Shown: piece after piece, positions 49,971 through 60,587 of the stretch
Numbering within the stretch: position 1 is the stretch's first letter
Layout of the letters: each line of letters begins with the position of its first letter
Source: Acholeplasma sp.
GTDB taxonomy: Bacteria; Bacillota_I; Bacilli_A; Acholeplasmatales; UBA5453
Length of the DNA: 64,000 bases
Direction of reading: 5' to 3'
Assembly: GCA_012839355.1 (NCBI GenBank)
Contig: DUNK01000015.1
Coordinates: forward strand, 1 to 64,000
The notes under the pieces: generated by a model
What the model was told of the DNA's origin: nothing
Databases searched by the model: none
The model's input: the letters and a program-made list of their open reading frames with translations, nothing else
Made by a program: the position numbers and the translations under genes

Positions 49971-50127
49971 GGTGATTAAAAGAAACCTTTATGTCTTTTA
50001 ATCACCCTCGTGTTTTTCTCCCAAAAAAAATACACTATTACGTTGACCGCGTTTAGATCTATTCTAAAAAAGGTCTGCAATCTCCCTTTTGGGCAAAGGA
50101 ACATCGATTATTTCGATGTTTTTTTTC
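49971..50127 (+). ncRNA. Candidate unassigned structured sRNA with intrinsic terminator
   Basis: TATAAT at 49962-49967; 12-bp 5' hairpin GGTGATTAAAAG/CTTTTAATCACC; GACC..TTTAGA-TCTAT-TCTAAA..GGTC hairpin; CCC-TTTT-GGG; terminator ACATCGA-TTATT-TCGATGT-T7. Confidence 0.6.
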
Positions 50128-50128
50128 G

Positions 50129-50578
50129 CTATAATGCTAATATTGTTAGAATAATTGTTATTACAAGCAAAATAGCAGAATAGATAAACGAAACAGCCAT
50201 ATATCTTTTAGGTATCTGATTTTCTTCAACCTGGACTTTTACTTCATAATAACTTTTTTTTGGTCTCTTGCCAACAATCATTAAACCAAACACTTTAAAA
50301 CCGTGGGTAAATATGGAGATAATGTTTTTATTGTATATAAACATAATCCAACCAATAAAAAAAATCATAATTAAAGTAAGCAACATCGCGTTTGACCAGG
50401 CTAATATAGTTAGTGACTTCTGCCAAAGTAAACCTAAAGCTGTAATTAAAAGCGAAACTGCAACATTTATAAATATTGTGATATAAATGCTTTTTTTAAT
50501 TCTTTTTCTTTCAGCTTTTTCTCTTTCTATTGCGGCTTGTTCATTATTCTTTTTTTCTTGTTTTATTTCTTTTTCCAT
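50129..50578 (-). CDS. Hypothetical membrane protein
   Basis: Charged N-terminus followed by several TM segments. Confidence 0.6.
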   Translation of the reverse strand: MEKEIKQEKKNNEQAAIEREKAERKRIKKSIYITIFINVAVSLLITALGLLWQKSLTILAWSNAMLLTLIMIFFIGWIMFIYNKNIISIFTHGFKVFGLMIVGKRPKKSYYEVKVQVEENQIPKRYMAVSFIYSAILLVITIILTILAL

Positions 50579-50581
50579 ATT

Positions 50582-51322
50582 TCATATATATCTCTTTATT
50601 AAATTACATGCTAAAAAATATTGCTTATTAGGATATCTATTTGCCGGTCTTAAATAATAGACTTTTTTAATTTTTGGAAAGTATCCAACCGATATATTAA
50701 TAAGTGCGAATGTATCTTGTTTAAAGTTAAGAACTTTTTGTAGTTCTTTTTTACTCTCATCATCAAATCTTTCATATTCTTTAAAGTGAATAACAACTTC
50801 TTTTTTTAACCTTGGATATTCATGCTCAATCTTTTCATAAATGCCTTTAATTTGATTTTGAATTGTTCCGCCATACAAATCTAATTTAAGATCTTTATTA
50901 ACAACAATACAAACAAGTGTCTTTCCAAACTGACGATAAATGCTATCTTTTTTAGGTATTTGATAGTATATAGCAAACTTAGATGTGTTTATGTGTTCGG
51001 TAAATCCATCTTTAACGAATTGTTGTTGCCAATCATCAGATAATATTGCTTTTTTCGTTTTAACTGGTGGTAAGTTTTCTTCTAACATCAATAAATAATT
51101 ATATTTATAAACAATATAATGAAGTGAATTTTTAAACTTCATAATTAAAACAAAAACAACAATAACTACAACTAAATAAATACCATCTAATATGTTACTA
51201 TCAATAAATTTATAACGATGAGCAAGAAAATAAAATACTGCCAAAGTTATAAGGGAAAAAAGAACAGTATATATTATAGTGTTCTTTTTTATCCTTAATT
51301 TTCTTATTTCTTCTTTATACAT
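50582..51322 (-). CDS. Hypothetical protein with two N-terminal TM helices
   Basis: Open ORF tightly linked to neighbours. Confidence 0.6.
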   Translation of the reverse strand: MYKEEIRKLRIKKNTIIYTVLFSLITLAVFYFLAHRYKFIDSNILDGIYLVVVIVVFVLIMKFKNSLHYIVYKYNYLLMLEENLPPVKTKKAILSDDWQQQFVKDGFTEHINTSKFAIYYQIPKKDSIYRQFGKTLVCIVVNKDLKLDLYGGTIQNQIKGIYEKIEHEYPRLKKEVVIHFKEYERFDDESKKELQKVLNFKQDTFALINISVGYFPKIKKVYYLRPANRYPNKQYFLACNLIKRYI

Positions 51323-51323
51323 T

Positions 51324-52163
51324 TTACTTTAAAATCCATTGAGCATAAACTCTTGTAGTTTGTTGTTGCTCCAATGGTTCACCATTAACTAACATAACAC
51401 CTGAACCGTCTCTTCTAGTGTTCCAACCAACAAACTCATAAATTCCAGATGTATCTTCTAATACTGGGAAATCTATTGTTTGTCCATAATCATATACTCT
51501 TATTGGCACTGTAGCAGGTTCTGGTACTGGTTTAGGTTCAGCTTCTAAGTTAACATCGAATCTAATCGTTATTCGTAACGCTTTCCAGTGAGCATAGTAT
51601 GTTACATCTGAAGAAATGTTTCTATCAACACTTGTGATAGGTCTATCACCAGGCCTATATTCTTCTCTTGTAAACCAACCTAAAAATTCAAAACCTGTTC
51701 TAACTGGATTGTGTAGTCCTTGTGCTACACCTGATGTAAACATATAATATGGAATGCCATCTTCATCATATTCACCGTTAAAATTTGTGTTTGGTGGAAA
51801 TACACCACCGTTTAATTCTAAGCTTACTTTATAGATTGCTGGGTCCCATTTTGCATATAAGATAAGATTTCTATCAATTATATCTTCAGCAAAATTCCAT
51901 TCTTCTCTCAAAGTAAGTTCTTTACACCAACCTCCAAAAATATAACCAGCTCTTGTTGGTTCTTCTGGTTCTTCAATTAACTCGCCTTTTTTGTATGTTT
52001 GTTGTCTAAGTATATCAGGACGTAATTCTTCTTTCTTATAAGCATTTCTGTATTCATAAAAATAAACTTTTACTTCATCGTTATTAGCTGTAGTACCACC
52101 ATTACATGATACAAGAGTTAGTCCTACTATTATAACAAAAATTAAATTAAATATTTTTTTCAT
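51324..52163 (-). CDS. Lipoprotein composed mainly of InlB-type repeats
   Basis: Lipobox LVSC; RAGYIFGGWCKE..LILYAKW, RTGFEFLGWFTRE..TYYAHW, YEFVGWNTRRDGSG..RVYAQW. Confidence 0.85.
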   Translation of the reverse strand: MKKIFNLIFVIIVGLTLVSCNGGTTANNDEVKVYFYEYRNAYKKEELRPDILRQQTYKKGELIEEPEEPTRAGYIFGGWCKELTLREEWNFAEDIIDRNLILYAKWDPAIYKVSLELNGGVFPPNTNFNGEYDEDGIPYYMFTSGVAQGLHNPVRTGFEFLGWFTREEYRPGDRPITSVDRNISSDVTYYAHWKALRITIRFDVNLEAEPKPVPEPATVPIRVYDYGQTIDFPVLEDTSGIYEFVGWNTRRDGSGVMLVNGEPLEQQQTTRVYAQWILK

Positions 52164-52186
52164 AAAAACACCTCAGTCTTTGGTTC

Positions 52187-54022
52187 TTATTTTTCTTTTT
52201 TATACTCTTTTTGCATCAATTCAAATTCTTTATCGTTTGCTAAAACGTAATGATCTTCACCAATTTGTCTAAATGTAGGTTTATCAAACCTATAATCATG
52301 TTGTCTAGGGTCATAAAATATTCTTTTACGTCCTTTTTCATAATCAGGATCTGGTTGTGGAACAGCTGATAAAAGTGATTTTGTATATGGGTGCATCGGA
52401 TTTTTAAATAAATCTTCACTTGTTGCTAATTCAACAATGTGACCATAATACATAACCGCAATTCTATCGCAAAAGAACTCAATAATTGATAAATCATGAG
52501 CAATAAATAAAATTGTTAATCCAAGATCTTCTTTTAAATTTGTTAGAAGGTTAATAACTTGTGCTCTAACAGAAACATCTAACGCTGAAACTGGTTCATC
52601 GGCAATAACTAAATCCGGATTCATAATTAAAGCTCTCGCAACACCGATTCTTTGACGTTGACCACCACTAAACTCGTGTGGATATCTCGCCATAAACTCA
52701 GGTGCTAAACCAACTAACTCTAAAGCTGTTCTTACTCGTTTATCGATTTCAGCTTTTGTTAATTCTCCTTGAATTACTAATCCTTCTGCAACAATTTCTC
52801 TAACTGTCATTCTTGGGTTGAGTGAAGAGATTGGGTCTTGGAAGATCATTTGCATTTTTCTAACTTCTTTTTTAGCTTCAGGAGATCTGTTAATCTCTTT
52901 TGCTTCTCTAATATGATCTTTTTCTAATTCAATATCTTCTTTTGCTTTTGCTTTTAAAGCAGCAATACCTTCTTTTAATTTTGCTTTTTCTTCTTCATTT
53001 AAAACAACAGTTTTTGTAAGACTTATTATTTTTTCTTTTGTTTCTATTTTGCTTTCTTTTGCTTGTGCGTTTAATTTTTGTCTGTCTTCTTGATATTTTT
53101 CTTTAATTAGACGCACTTTTTCCTTCATTGCTTCATAATCAGGAAGAGGAATTTCTTCTAGTTTTTGCTTATATGCTTCTTTTTCAGCAAGTTTTCTTTC
53201 TTTTAATTCTGCTTTTAACACATTTAAGTCATCTTTAATATCTCTTTTATGCTTACGTGTTTCTTCCTCTTTTTTAATTAAAGGGTTATATTGTTCTTCT
53301 AATGCTAATAAGTTCGCTTCATATTCTTCTTTAAGTTCATCTAATCTTTTTTTAATTTCATCTTTTTCTAAAGCAGCTGAACTCTTAAGTCCATCAGCAG
53401 ATCTTTGATAAGCAAGCTTAGCCATTCTAACTTCTTTTTCGTATTGAATCTTAGAGTTATTAACTGTTGTTTCAACTAATGCTTTTCTTCTTTCGTTAAT
53501 ATCATATTCAAGACCCTCAACTGCTAACATATGTGCATTTTTAGTTTCATATCTGGCAGTTCTATATTCGATTTTTGGTTGTTTTGCTTCTTTTAAATCT
53601 GCATTATATTGTTCTTTTAAAGCTTTTAATTCAAATTCAATTTCTAAAAGTCTTCTTGCTAATTTGTTTTCTTCTTCTATTATTTTCTCTCCATTAGGCT
53701 TTAAGACTTTAATTTCATTTTTTAATCTAAGTTTAATTTTTTTAATATTTTCAAGATGCGTTTCATAACCAGCCGAAATATCAACACCATTAAACTTCAC
53801 GCGTCCATCTGTTGGATTGTAAATCTTAATAAGTGTTCTACCGATTGTTGTCTTACCACAGCCTGATTCGCCAACCAAGCCTAAAACTTCTCTTTTATAA
53901 ATATCAAAAGAGACTCCATTTACTGCTGGTACTACTAATCTTTTTTTCCCGACACCACTGTAAAAATACTTTTTCAAGTTTTTTACTTCTAATACTTTTT
54001 CTGTCTTATCTATAATACTCAT
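52187..54022 (-). CDS. oppF: Oligopeptide ABC transporter ATPase OppF with ~300-aa coiled-coil insertion
   Basis: Walker [24 protein letters not shown]-loop; [32 protein letters not shown]; insertion about aa 84-385. Confidence 0.95.
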   Translation of the reverse strand: MSIIDKTEKVLEVKNLKKYFYSGVGKKRLVVPAVNGVSFDIYKREVLGLVGESGCGKTTIGRTLIKIYNPTDGRVKFNGVDISAGYETHLENIKKIKLRLKNEIKVLKPNGEKIIEEENKLARRLLEIEFELKALKEQYNADLKEAKQPKIEYRTARYETKNAHMLAVEGLEYDINERRKALVETTVNNSKIQYEKEVRMAKLAYQRSADGLKSSAALEKDEIKKRLDELKEEYEANLLALEEQYNPLIKKEEETRKHKRDIKDDLNVLKAELKERKLAEKEAYKQKLEEIPLPDYEAMKEKVRLIKEKYQEDRQKLNAQAKESKIETKEKIISLTKTVVLNEEEKAKLKEGIAALKAKAKEDIELEKDHIREAKEINRSPEAKKEVRKMQMIFQDPISSLNPRMTVREIVAEGLVIQGELTKAEIDKRVRTALELVGLAPEFMARYPHEFSGGQRQRIGVARALIMNPDLVIADEPVSALDVSVRAQVINLLTNLKEDLGLTILFIAHDLSIIEFFCDRIAVMYYGHIVELATSEDLFKNPMHPYTKSLLSAVPQPDPDYEKGRKRIFYDPRQHDYRFDKPTFRQIGEDHYVLANDKEFELMQKEYKKEK

Positions 54023-55065
54023 TGGTTAATCTTCCCTCTGTTTTTTCTTAATCTTTGTACAGCCTTAGGAGGTTCAACCTTAGGCGCATTTGGATGTAAC
54101 AACCACGTTGCTGCATAATGCGTGTCTGACACTTTAAAAAGTGGCGGTTCTTCTTCAAAATCTATTTTCATTGCGTATTTGTTTCTTGCCGCAAACGCAT
54201 CACCTTTCGGTGGATAAATCATATTTGGTGGAGCGCCTGGAATTGCATCTAACTGTTTAGAAACAGCTAAGTTAGGCATACTTGATAATAACGCCCAAGT
54301 ATATGGATGTTGTGGATTATAAAATATTTCTTCTGTTGTTCCAATTTCAACAACCTTACCTGCATACATAACTGCAATCCTATCAGCCATATTAGCAACA
54401 ACGCCTAAATCATGTGTAATAAAAATTACAGTTAATCCACGCTCTTCTTTTAATCTGTTTATTAATTCTAATATTTGACCTTGAATAGTCACATCAAGTG
54501 CCGTAGTCGGCTCATCGCAAATCAATATCTCAGCGTTATTTGCTAAAGCGATGGAAATAACTATACGTTGTCTCATTCCACCAGAAAACTGGAAAGGATA
54601 TTGATGATATCTTTTTTCTGCTTCTGGTATTCCCACAGCTTCCATTAATTCAATAGCTCTTAATCTTGCCATTTTTTTTGGCATATCTAATTTAAATATT
54701 AAAGCTTCTGCTATTTGTTTTCCAACTGTCATAATTGGATTTAATGAGCTCATTGGGTCTTGGAATATCATTGAAATTTTACTTCCTCTAATTTCATGAA
54801 AATCTTCTTCTGGAACTTGCATTAGGTCTTGTCCTTGATACATAATGCTACCACCTTCATAAATAGCATTACCAGCAGAAAGCCCTAAAATAGCACGTGA
54901 AGTAACGCTCTTACCTGAGCCTGACTCACCAACAATCGCTAAAGTTTCTCCTCTATATAAATCAAAAGATACACCTCTAACGGCCTTTAAGATACCATAT
55001 TGTGTCTTAAACGACAGTCTTAAATCATTTACACTTAATATTTTTTCTTGTTTGTTATTTGCCAT
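54019..55065 (-). CDS. oppD: Oligopeptide ABC transporter ATPase OppD
   Basis: [55 protein letters not shown]. Confidence 0.95.
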   Translation of the reverse strand: MANNKQEKILSVNDLRLSFKTQYGILKAVRGVSFDLYRGETLAIVGESGSGKSVTSRAILGLSAGNAIYEGGSIMYQGQDLMQVPEEDFHEIRGSKISMIFQDPMSSLNPIMTVGKQIAEALIFKLDMPKKMARLRAIELMEAVGIPEAEKRYHQYPFQFSGGMRQRIVISIALANNAEILICDEPTTALDVTIQGQILELINRLKEERGLTVIFITHDLGVVANMADRIAVMYAGKVVEIGTTEEIFYNPQHPYTWALLSSMPNLAVSKQLDAIPGAPPNMIYPPKGDAFAARNKYAMKIDFEEEPPLFKVSDTHYAATWLLHPNAPKVEPPKAVQRLRKNRGKINQ

Positions 55066-55066
55066 C

Positions 55067-56506
55067 TTATTCTGCTCCTCTCAAGGATGGATTAAACGCA
55101 TCTCTTAAACCATTACCAAATAAGTTAAAGGCGATCATTAATATCGCAATATATAGGGATGGATACAAGAGCAAGTGTGGATGGTTTTGCATTTCAACTT
55201 GTCCTTCTTGAATTAACATACCAACACTTGTAGCATTTGAATATCTAATAATTCCTAAAAACGAGTATGAAGCTTCAGTAAAGACAAAAGCCGGAATTGA
55301 TAAAGCCATACCTGTAATGATTAAACCTAATGTATTTGGGAAAATATGTTTAAACATAATCCTTCTATCGGAAGCACCTAATGTTTTAGCAGCTAGTGCA
55401 TATTCACGGTTTTTAAATCTATAAAATTGCATTCGGCCAGTTCTATACATACTGACCCAACCGGTCAGAGTAAACGCGAGAACTACAACCCATGTAGCTG
55501 TTCCATATCTTAATGTTAGTAGTGTTAAAACTGGTAAAAATGGAATAGAAGAAATTACTTCTACGAATCTATCAAATATTAAGTCCACTAAACCGCCATA
55601 ATAACCAGCAATAGCTCCTAATATCAAACCAATTGTAGAGTTAACTATTAAAACTGATATAGCCATAATAAGTGAAATTCTAGCACCTTTCCAGATTTCT
55701 GTAAATAAATCATTACCTCTACTAGTTGTCCCAAACCAAAAATATGTTTGATCTGGCGTTTTTTGAAGCCCCGCCATAAAAGCGTCAAATCTAACATCAT
55801 ATGTATATTGAATTTCTTCATATTCATAATACATCGTTCCATCAACCAAAATACCTGCCGGAGCTTGTTTCATAACTCTCTCACTACGAATATTAATAAC
55901 ATCTAAAATATAACCTTTTCTTAAATATTCTTCATATGTTTTTGAGTTAATAGTTCTTATTACCCCAGCTAAAGCATCAGGATCATCAATTTTTGAAAAG
56001 TAATCTTCTGGAACATAAGACTGTGAAAAGTTTGTATATTTGTAATAGTCAACTTTAACAGTAAGATTACTAACATTGGCGTAATCAGGATGGTTAACAT
56101 CATCAATTAATTCCTGTGGCATACCGGAAAGAATAATTCCTTCACCATACTCAGAGTTGGCAATTAAGTTTAAATACCTTTTACCAACAGTTATTGTTTT
56201 TGAACCGTCAAATATACCAAGTTTTTCTAAACCAGGAATCTTTGGCGGCAAATATTTAAACCTTAAAGCATCAGTATGACTTCTTTGTGGAAGGTCATAT
56301 CTTTTCATGTAAGGGCCAAAGATAACAAAAAACATCATTATACAAATAATAATGAACGCAGTAAAAGAGGCGCGATTACTCTTAAATCTATTCCATGAGT
56401 CTTTGTAGTAACCTACTTCTTTACTCTCAAATAACTCATCAACAATTACATCATCTTCCTCATGAACGAATACGAGTTTACTTTTATCAATATCTTTTAT
56501 TTTCAT
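55067..56506 (-). CDS. oppC: Oligopeptide ABC transporter permease OppC (large extracytoplasmic insertion)
   Basis: NRASFTAFIII N-terminus; FWFGTTSRGNDLFTEIWKGARISL; EYALAAKTLGASDRRIMFKHIFPNTLG EAA motif. Confidence 0.92.
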   Translation of the reverse strand: MKIKDIDKSKLVFVHEEDDVIVDELFESKEVGYYKDSWNRFKSNRASFTAFIIICIMMFFVIFGPYMKRYDLPQRSHTDALRFKYLPPKIPGLEKLGIFDGSKTITVGKRYLNLIANSEYGEGIILSGMPQELIDDVNHPDYANVSNLTVKVDYYKYTNFSQSYVPEDYFSKIDDPDALAGVIRTINSKTYEEYLRKGYILDVINIRSERVMKQAPAGILVDGTMYYEYEEIQYTYDVRFDAFMAGLQKTPDQTYFWFGTTSRGNDLFTEIWKGARISLIMAISVLIVNSTIGLILGAIAGYYGGLVDLIFDRFVEVISSIPFLPVLTLLTLRYGTATWVVVLAFTLTGWVSMYRTGRMQFYRFKNREYALAAKTLGASDRRIMFKHIFPNTLGLIITGMALSIPAFVFTEASYSFLGIIRYSNATSVGMLIQEGQVEMQNHPHLLLYPSLYIAILMIAFNLFGNGLRDAFNPSLRGAE

Positions 56507-57522
56507 GCTTCTATCTTCCTGCTTCCATATCTAATTCTTGGATCAAATAAAGTATATGATATATCAACTAAAATAGATGTTATTAATGATAAAAACTGTG
56601 TGAACACTGTAACTAACATTAAAACTGGATAATCTCTTGAATTAAAAGCATCCAAATAAATTCTTCCGGTACCATCTACTCTAAAAATGCTTTCTGTAAT
56701 AATACCACCACTCATAACACCAACAATACCGATTATCATTCCTGGTAAAAATGGTACAATAGCATTCTTAAGTGCATGCTTGTAAGTGGCTTCTTGTTTA
56801 GATAAACCTTTTGATCTAGCTAATAACATATAATCAGCTGTCAATTGTTCAGTTAACTCAGCCCTTATACTTCTGGTTGTCCCTGGAACAGAAGTTATTG
56901 TTAATACCGCAACAGGTAAAATATAACTTTTTATTCCAAACCAAGTATCCTGAGCGAACTGTGTGGGCGTGGCAATAACGTGAGAAGGTGCCCATCCTAA
57001 CTTAAAGAAAAATAAATACTGTGACAATACCGCTACAACAAAATAAGGAACTGAAATAAAGATAATTACAAACACCGATATCGCGGTGTCCACGGGCTTA
57101 TCTTTGTATAATGCAGCCGTAACACCTAAAAATATAGCGATTGGAATCGATAAAATATAAGGAATTATATTTATTTTAATAGATGCTGGAATCTTACTGA
57201 AATACAATGATGCTGCGTCTCTTCTATTAATCTGAGAAAAACCAAAAGAACCATCTTCAAAAATATTCCTTACCCAATATCCAAACTGTACAACTATTGG
57301 TTTATCCCAACCTTCCCTTTCCATATGTTTTTCTAAATATCGATTATCTTCCCCAATTTGTGGAGGTGTATTATCTGGCATCATTTTTATAAATACAAAA
57401 AAAATAAAAACAGTAATTACAAATGTGACTATCATTAAACCTATACGTTTCATTAAATACTTGCCCAATTGATTCATCTCCTTCGTTATTAAATAACATA
57501 AACAAAGTCCTTTTAAAACCAA
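56503..57522 (-). CDS. oppB: Oligopeptide ABC transporter permease OppB
   Basis: MKRIGLMIVTFVITVFIFF; EQLTADYMLLARSKGLSKQEATYKHALKNAIVPFL; exact start uncertain. Confidence 0.92.
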   Translation of the reverse strand: MVLKGLCLCYLITKEMNQLGKYLMKRIGLMIVTFVITVFIFFVFIKMMPDNTPPQIGEDNRYLEKHMEREGWDKPIVVQFGYWVRNIFEDGSFGFSQINRRDAASLYFSKIPASIKINIIPYILSIPIAIFLGVTAALYKDKPVDTAISVFVIIFISVPYFVVAVLSQYLFFFKLGWAPSHVIATPTQFAQDTWFGIKSYILPVAVLTITSVPGTTRSIRAELTEQLTADYMLLARSKGLSKQEATYKHALKNAIVPFLPGMIIGIVGVMSGGIITESIFRVDGTGRIYLDAFNSRDYPVLMLVTVFTQFLSLITSILVDISYTLFDPRIRYGSRKIEA

Positions 57523-57573
57523 AAGTGACTTTCTTTATATTATTAATTATGTTAATAATTATTATAATAGTAT

Positions 57574-57602
57574 AACAAGCCCAAGAAGCTCTTGGGCTTG
57601 TT
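57574..57602 (-). promoter_or_regulatory. 13-bp perfect stem-loop between oppA and oppB
   Basis: AACAAGCCCAAGA-AGC-TCTTGGGCTTGTT. Confidence 0.75.
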
Positions 57603-57641
57603 AATACTTATTTTGTTTTTAAATCTTAACTGTTTTTTTTC

Positions 57642-60275
57642 TTAATTAGCACGATCTGTAAAGTCAGGATCCGTTGTTAAATATCTGTATCTTGCAGAAC
57701 CCCATCCAAATACGTTCGAATATTTTGGCCATTCGATATGGACATAGTCAGCGTATATTGTTGAACTTGAGCGTGTTACTGTTGGAATAACAGGAACATA
57801 TTTGAAGAACACTTTTTCAAATGCTGCTGTTAAGTTATGTAAGTCTTCTCTTGCACCAACAAACGGTTCTTTTGGTTGGGTAGTAAATAAAGTTGGAGTT
57901 GACAAGATATATAAAGCCATGTCTTTAACAGGACCTTTATAAATACCATTTTCATCAAGCATTTCTAATAGCGTTATATCTTTTTCACTTAAATCTTCTG
58001 GATCTTGAGCACTTAAGTGAGCAAATGTGTTAGAAAAATCAACTTCAATTTCCCAATCAATATATTCAGCTTGCTCATAAACTCCGTCTTCATCCGGATC
58101 ACCAATGTTTGGATAATATAATCCAAAGCCTGATGCACCAATATTACCTGGGAATAAAGCTATAGCGGCATATTGCCAGTAAGCATTATTAGGGTGTCCA
58201 AAACCTAGAGATGTTAATGTTAAGTCAAAGTTATGGTTTTCAATTTGGTGTTGTAATCCAGTACCAGAATAATTTTTAATATCAATTATTAGTCTCTTAC
58301 TACCATTATCATCTGCGAACAGATTTTCATAAGATTCTTTAATATATTCATCTAAACTAATTGAAAAGTCAGAATCATCAGAAACATATTTAAGAGTAAT
58401 AGGACCAGAATTACCTTTAGCTAGCCAATCTTCATAAGCATCATTAAATAATGCTTTTGCTCTTTCTGGACCAAATAGATAGTCATCTAATTCAAAACCT
58501 AACCCCTCAATAACTTCTCTATGTTGTTCTGTTTCAGAATAGAATAATGGGTCATGTTGATAGTGAACACCATTTGCAGGAATTGGTGATGCTGCAGGAG
58601 TGTTAGGTGCATAAATATTATATGCAAACTCTTTTCTATTAAATCCGAATAATAAAGCTTGTCTAAATCTTTCATCCCCCATAATTTCTGGATGTTCATG
58701 TCTTTGTTCACCAGTTAATTTGGAGCCTGATTGGTTAATAATCATATACTGTGGGTATCCTCCCCATGAGTCTTTAACTCTTGGATCTTCAGCATATTCT
58801 GCATAATAATCTTTTGTTAAACCTAATACTGATGTATCTCCATTTTTAAAGAGGTTATATGCTTCAGCAGTATCTGCAACTATTTCAACAACATATGATT
58901 TATAATTAATAGTTTCTCTTGCAACGTATTCATAGTTTTTATTGAAAACTAATCTTGCGTTTTCATCCCAACTAACAAGTACGTATCCACCATAAGATGC
59001 AAAGGGGTGACTTGGATTTCCATATTGTGATAATCCTGATGCACTATCAATAGATGCAAGATATTTTTCAGGATGGACTAAACGAATATCATTGGCCATA
59101 CCTACAGCGGATTGAAGTGTTATTTCTTCTGTAGTATAAATAGTGAATGTATAAATGTTTCCATTTTCATCTGGTTCGCCTAATTTAAATCCAACCTCAT
59201 CCCATGTAACTTCACCATTTAAGTAGGCTTCAGTATTAACAACTGGTCTACCGTTTTTGTTATCTTCATTTTTATACCACATGTTTGCGCGATATGTGTT
59301 TTGATCTGGATCTAACCATTGTTGTAATGTAAATTCAAATGTTCTAGCGTCAATTGGTGTGCCGTCTTCAAACTTTAAGTCTTTACGGATAGTGTAAGTC
59401 CACTCTTTACCTTTAATTTCATCTGCTAAATCTCTATCATATTCTCCATCAACAATCGCGCTTTCACCATGTTCATTAACTGGGAATTCTGCTCCGCCCA
59501 CCAATATATAACGGTAGTCAAAAGCATCAATAGAATATTCTTCAGATTCGATTTTTGAGAAATCCCCTGGATAGTCAGCAATACCTTCTGCTATAGCTTT
59601 AGCCCAATCTACTTCTGTAGTATAAATAGGGGTAACAAGCATATCGATAAAGTCATCTTCATGAGACCATCTATACTCTAATGGGTTAATAATAATTCTA
59701 TCAGGTCTTACCATTGTAGTAACATAAGTTTCTGCATCTGACCACTCAATGGTTGAAGAATTTAAAGGTTCCCAATAAGCATATAGTTCAATACTCTCTT
59801 CACCTACAATTGTAAGTGGGAACTGTTGTGGTTCAATTTCATTCCAAACTCTGCCAGCTTTTGTAGTATACCAACCACCAAACCTAAAGCCTGCTCTAGT
59901 TGGTGCCTCTGGTGCAGGGACTTGATCTCCAGCTGCAACTTCAACTATTTTCTCTGTTCCTTGTCTGTGGTCAATAAATCTAACAGCTTGTCCTATTTCT
60001 TCCCACTTAGCTACTAAAGTAATTGGTTTAGTAACTTTATCTGTTTCAAAATTCCAAACTGCATCCCCTAAATACCAACCAACAAATTTATAGCCAGCTT
60101 TTGTAGGATCAGCAGGTTCAGCCACAAGTTTACCTTCTTCGACTTCTACAGCAGCGATTGCTGGAGTTCCGCCGTTTACATCAAAAGTAACTTTGTGTTT
60201 CTTTGTTGTCTCACCACATGCTGCAAGTAATACTACAGCAAGAACAAGACCTAAAAATGTAAATATTCTTTTCAT
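57642..60275 (-). CDS. oppA: Oligopeptide-binding lipoprotein (SBP family 5) with two N-terminal InlB-type repeats
   Basis: Lipobox LAAC; VTFDVNGGTPAIAAVEV...AGYKFVGWYLGD..ITLVAKW; SBP_bac_5 body (WTYTIRKDLKFEDGTPIDARTFEFTLQQWLDP); upstream of oppBCDF. Confidence 0.92.
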   Translation of the reverse strand: MKRIFTFLGLVLAVVLLAACGETTKKHKVTFDVNGGTPAIAAVEVEEGKLVAEPADPTKAGYKFVGWYLGDAVWNFETDKVTKPITLVAKWEEIGQAVRFIDHRQGTEKIVEVAAGDQVPAPEAPTRAGFRFGGWYTTKAGRVWNEIEPQQFPLTIVGEESIELYAYWEPLNSSTIEWSDAETYVTTMVRPDRIIINPLEYRWSHEDDFIDMLVTPIYTTEVDWAKAIAEGIADYPGDFSKIESEEYSIDAFDYRYILVGGAEFPVNEHGESAIVDGEYDRDLADEIKGKEWTYTIRKDLKFEDGTPIDARTFEFTLQQWLDPDQNTYRANMWYKNEDNKNGRPVVNTEAYLNGEVTWDEVGFKLGEPDENGNIYTFTIYTTEEITLQSAVGMANDIRLVHPEKYLASIDSASGLSQYGNPSHPFASYGGYVLVSWDENARLVFNKNYEYVARETINYKSYVVEIVADTAEAYNLFKNGDTSVLGLTKDYYAEYAEDPRVKDSWGGYPQYMIINQSGSKLTGEQRHEHPEIMGDERFRQALLFGFNRKEFAYNIYAPNTPAASPIPANGVHYQHDPLFYSETEQHREVIEGLGFELDDYLFGPERAKALFNDAYEDWLAKGNSGPITLKYVSDDSDFSISLDEYIKESYENLFADDNGSKRLIIDIKNYSGTGLQHQIENHNFDLTLTSLGFGHPNNAYWQYAAIALFPGNIGASGFGLYYPNIGDPDEDGVYEQAEYIDWEIEVDFSNTFAHLSAQDPEDLSEKDITLLEMLDENGIYKGPVKDMALYILSTPTLFTTQPKEPFVGAREDLHNLTAAFEKVFFKYVPVIPTVTRSSSTIYADYVHIEWPKYSNVFGWGSARYRYLTTDPDFTDRAN

Positions 60276-60587
60276 TTTATCTCTCCTTTTCTACCTTTAA
60301 CTCAGGTTTTCATTCATTTTACACCAATAATTACACGATGTCAAGTTTTTTTTACATTTTTTTTCGACATTGAAACTTAATCTTTTAGCCCTGTAAACGC
60401 ATTCATTATTTTACTTATATTTATATTTGTCTATTTGTGTAGTATAATAAAGTACACTTATTTCTCGACATGCATTTTATATTATGGTAACAAAGGTTTA
60501 ACTCTATCCTTTATATATACGCATGCGCGCAATAAAAAAAGGAAGTGTGTTTAGTATTAATGTTTTAAATTATTACTAAGCAAGCAT

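Noticed and set aside
49971-50127. 6S, SRP or tmRNA identity for the intergenic structured RNA
   Set aside because: No SRP GGAAG/AGCAGCC apical motif, 5' and 3' ends do not pair as in 6S, no tRNA-like ends; left unassigned.
58499-58711. Small minus ORF inside oppA
   Set aside because: Out-of-frame overlap with strong coding sequence; no SD.
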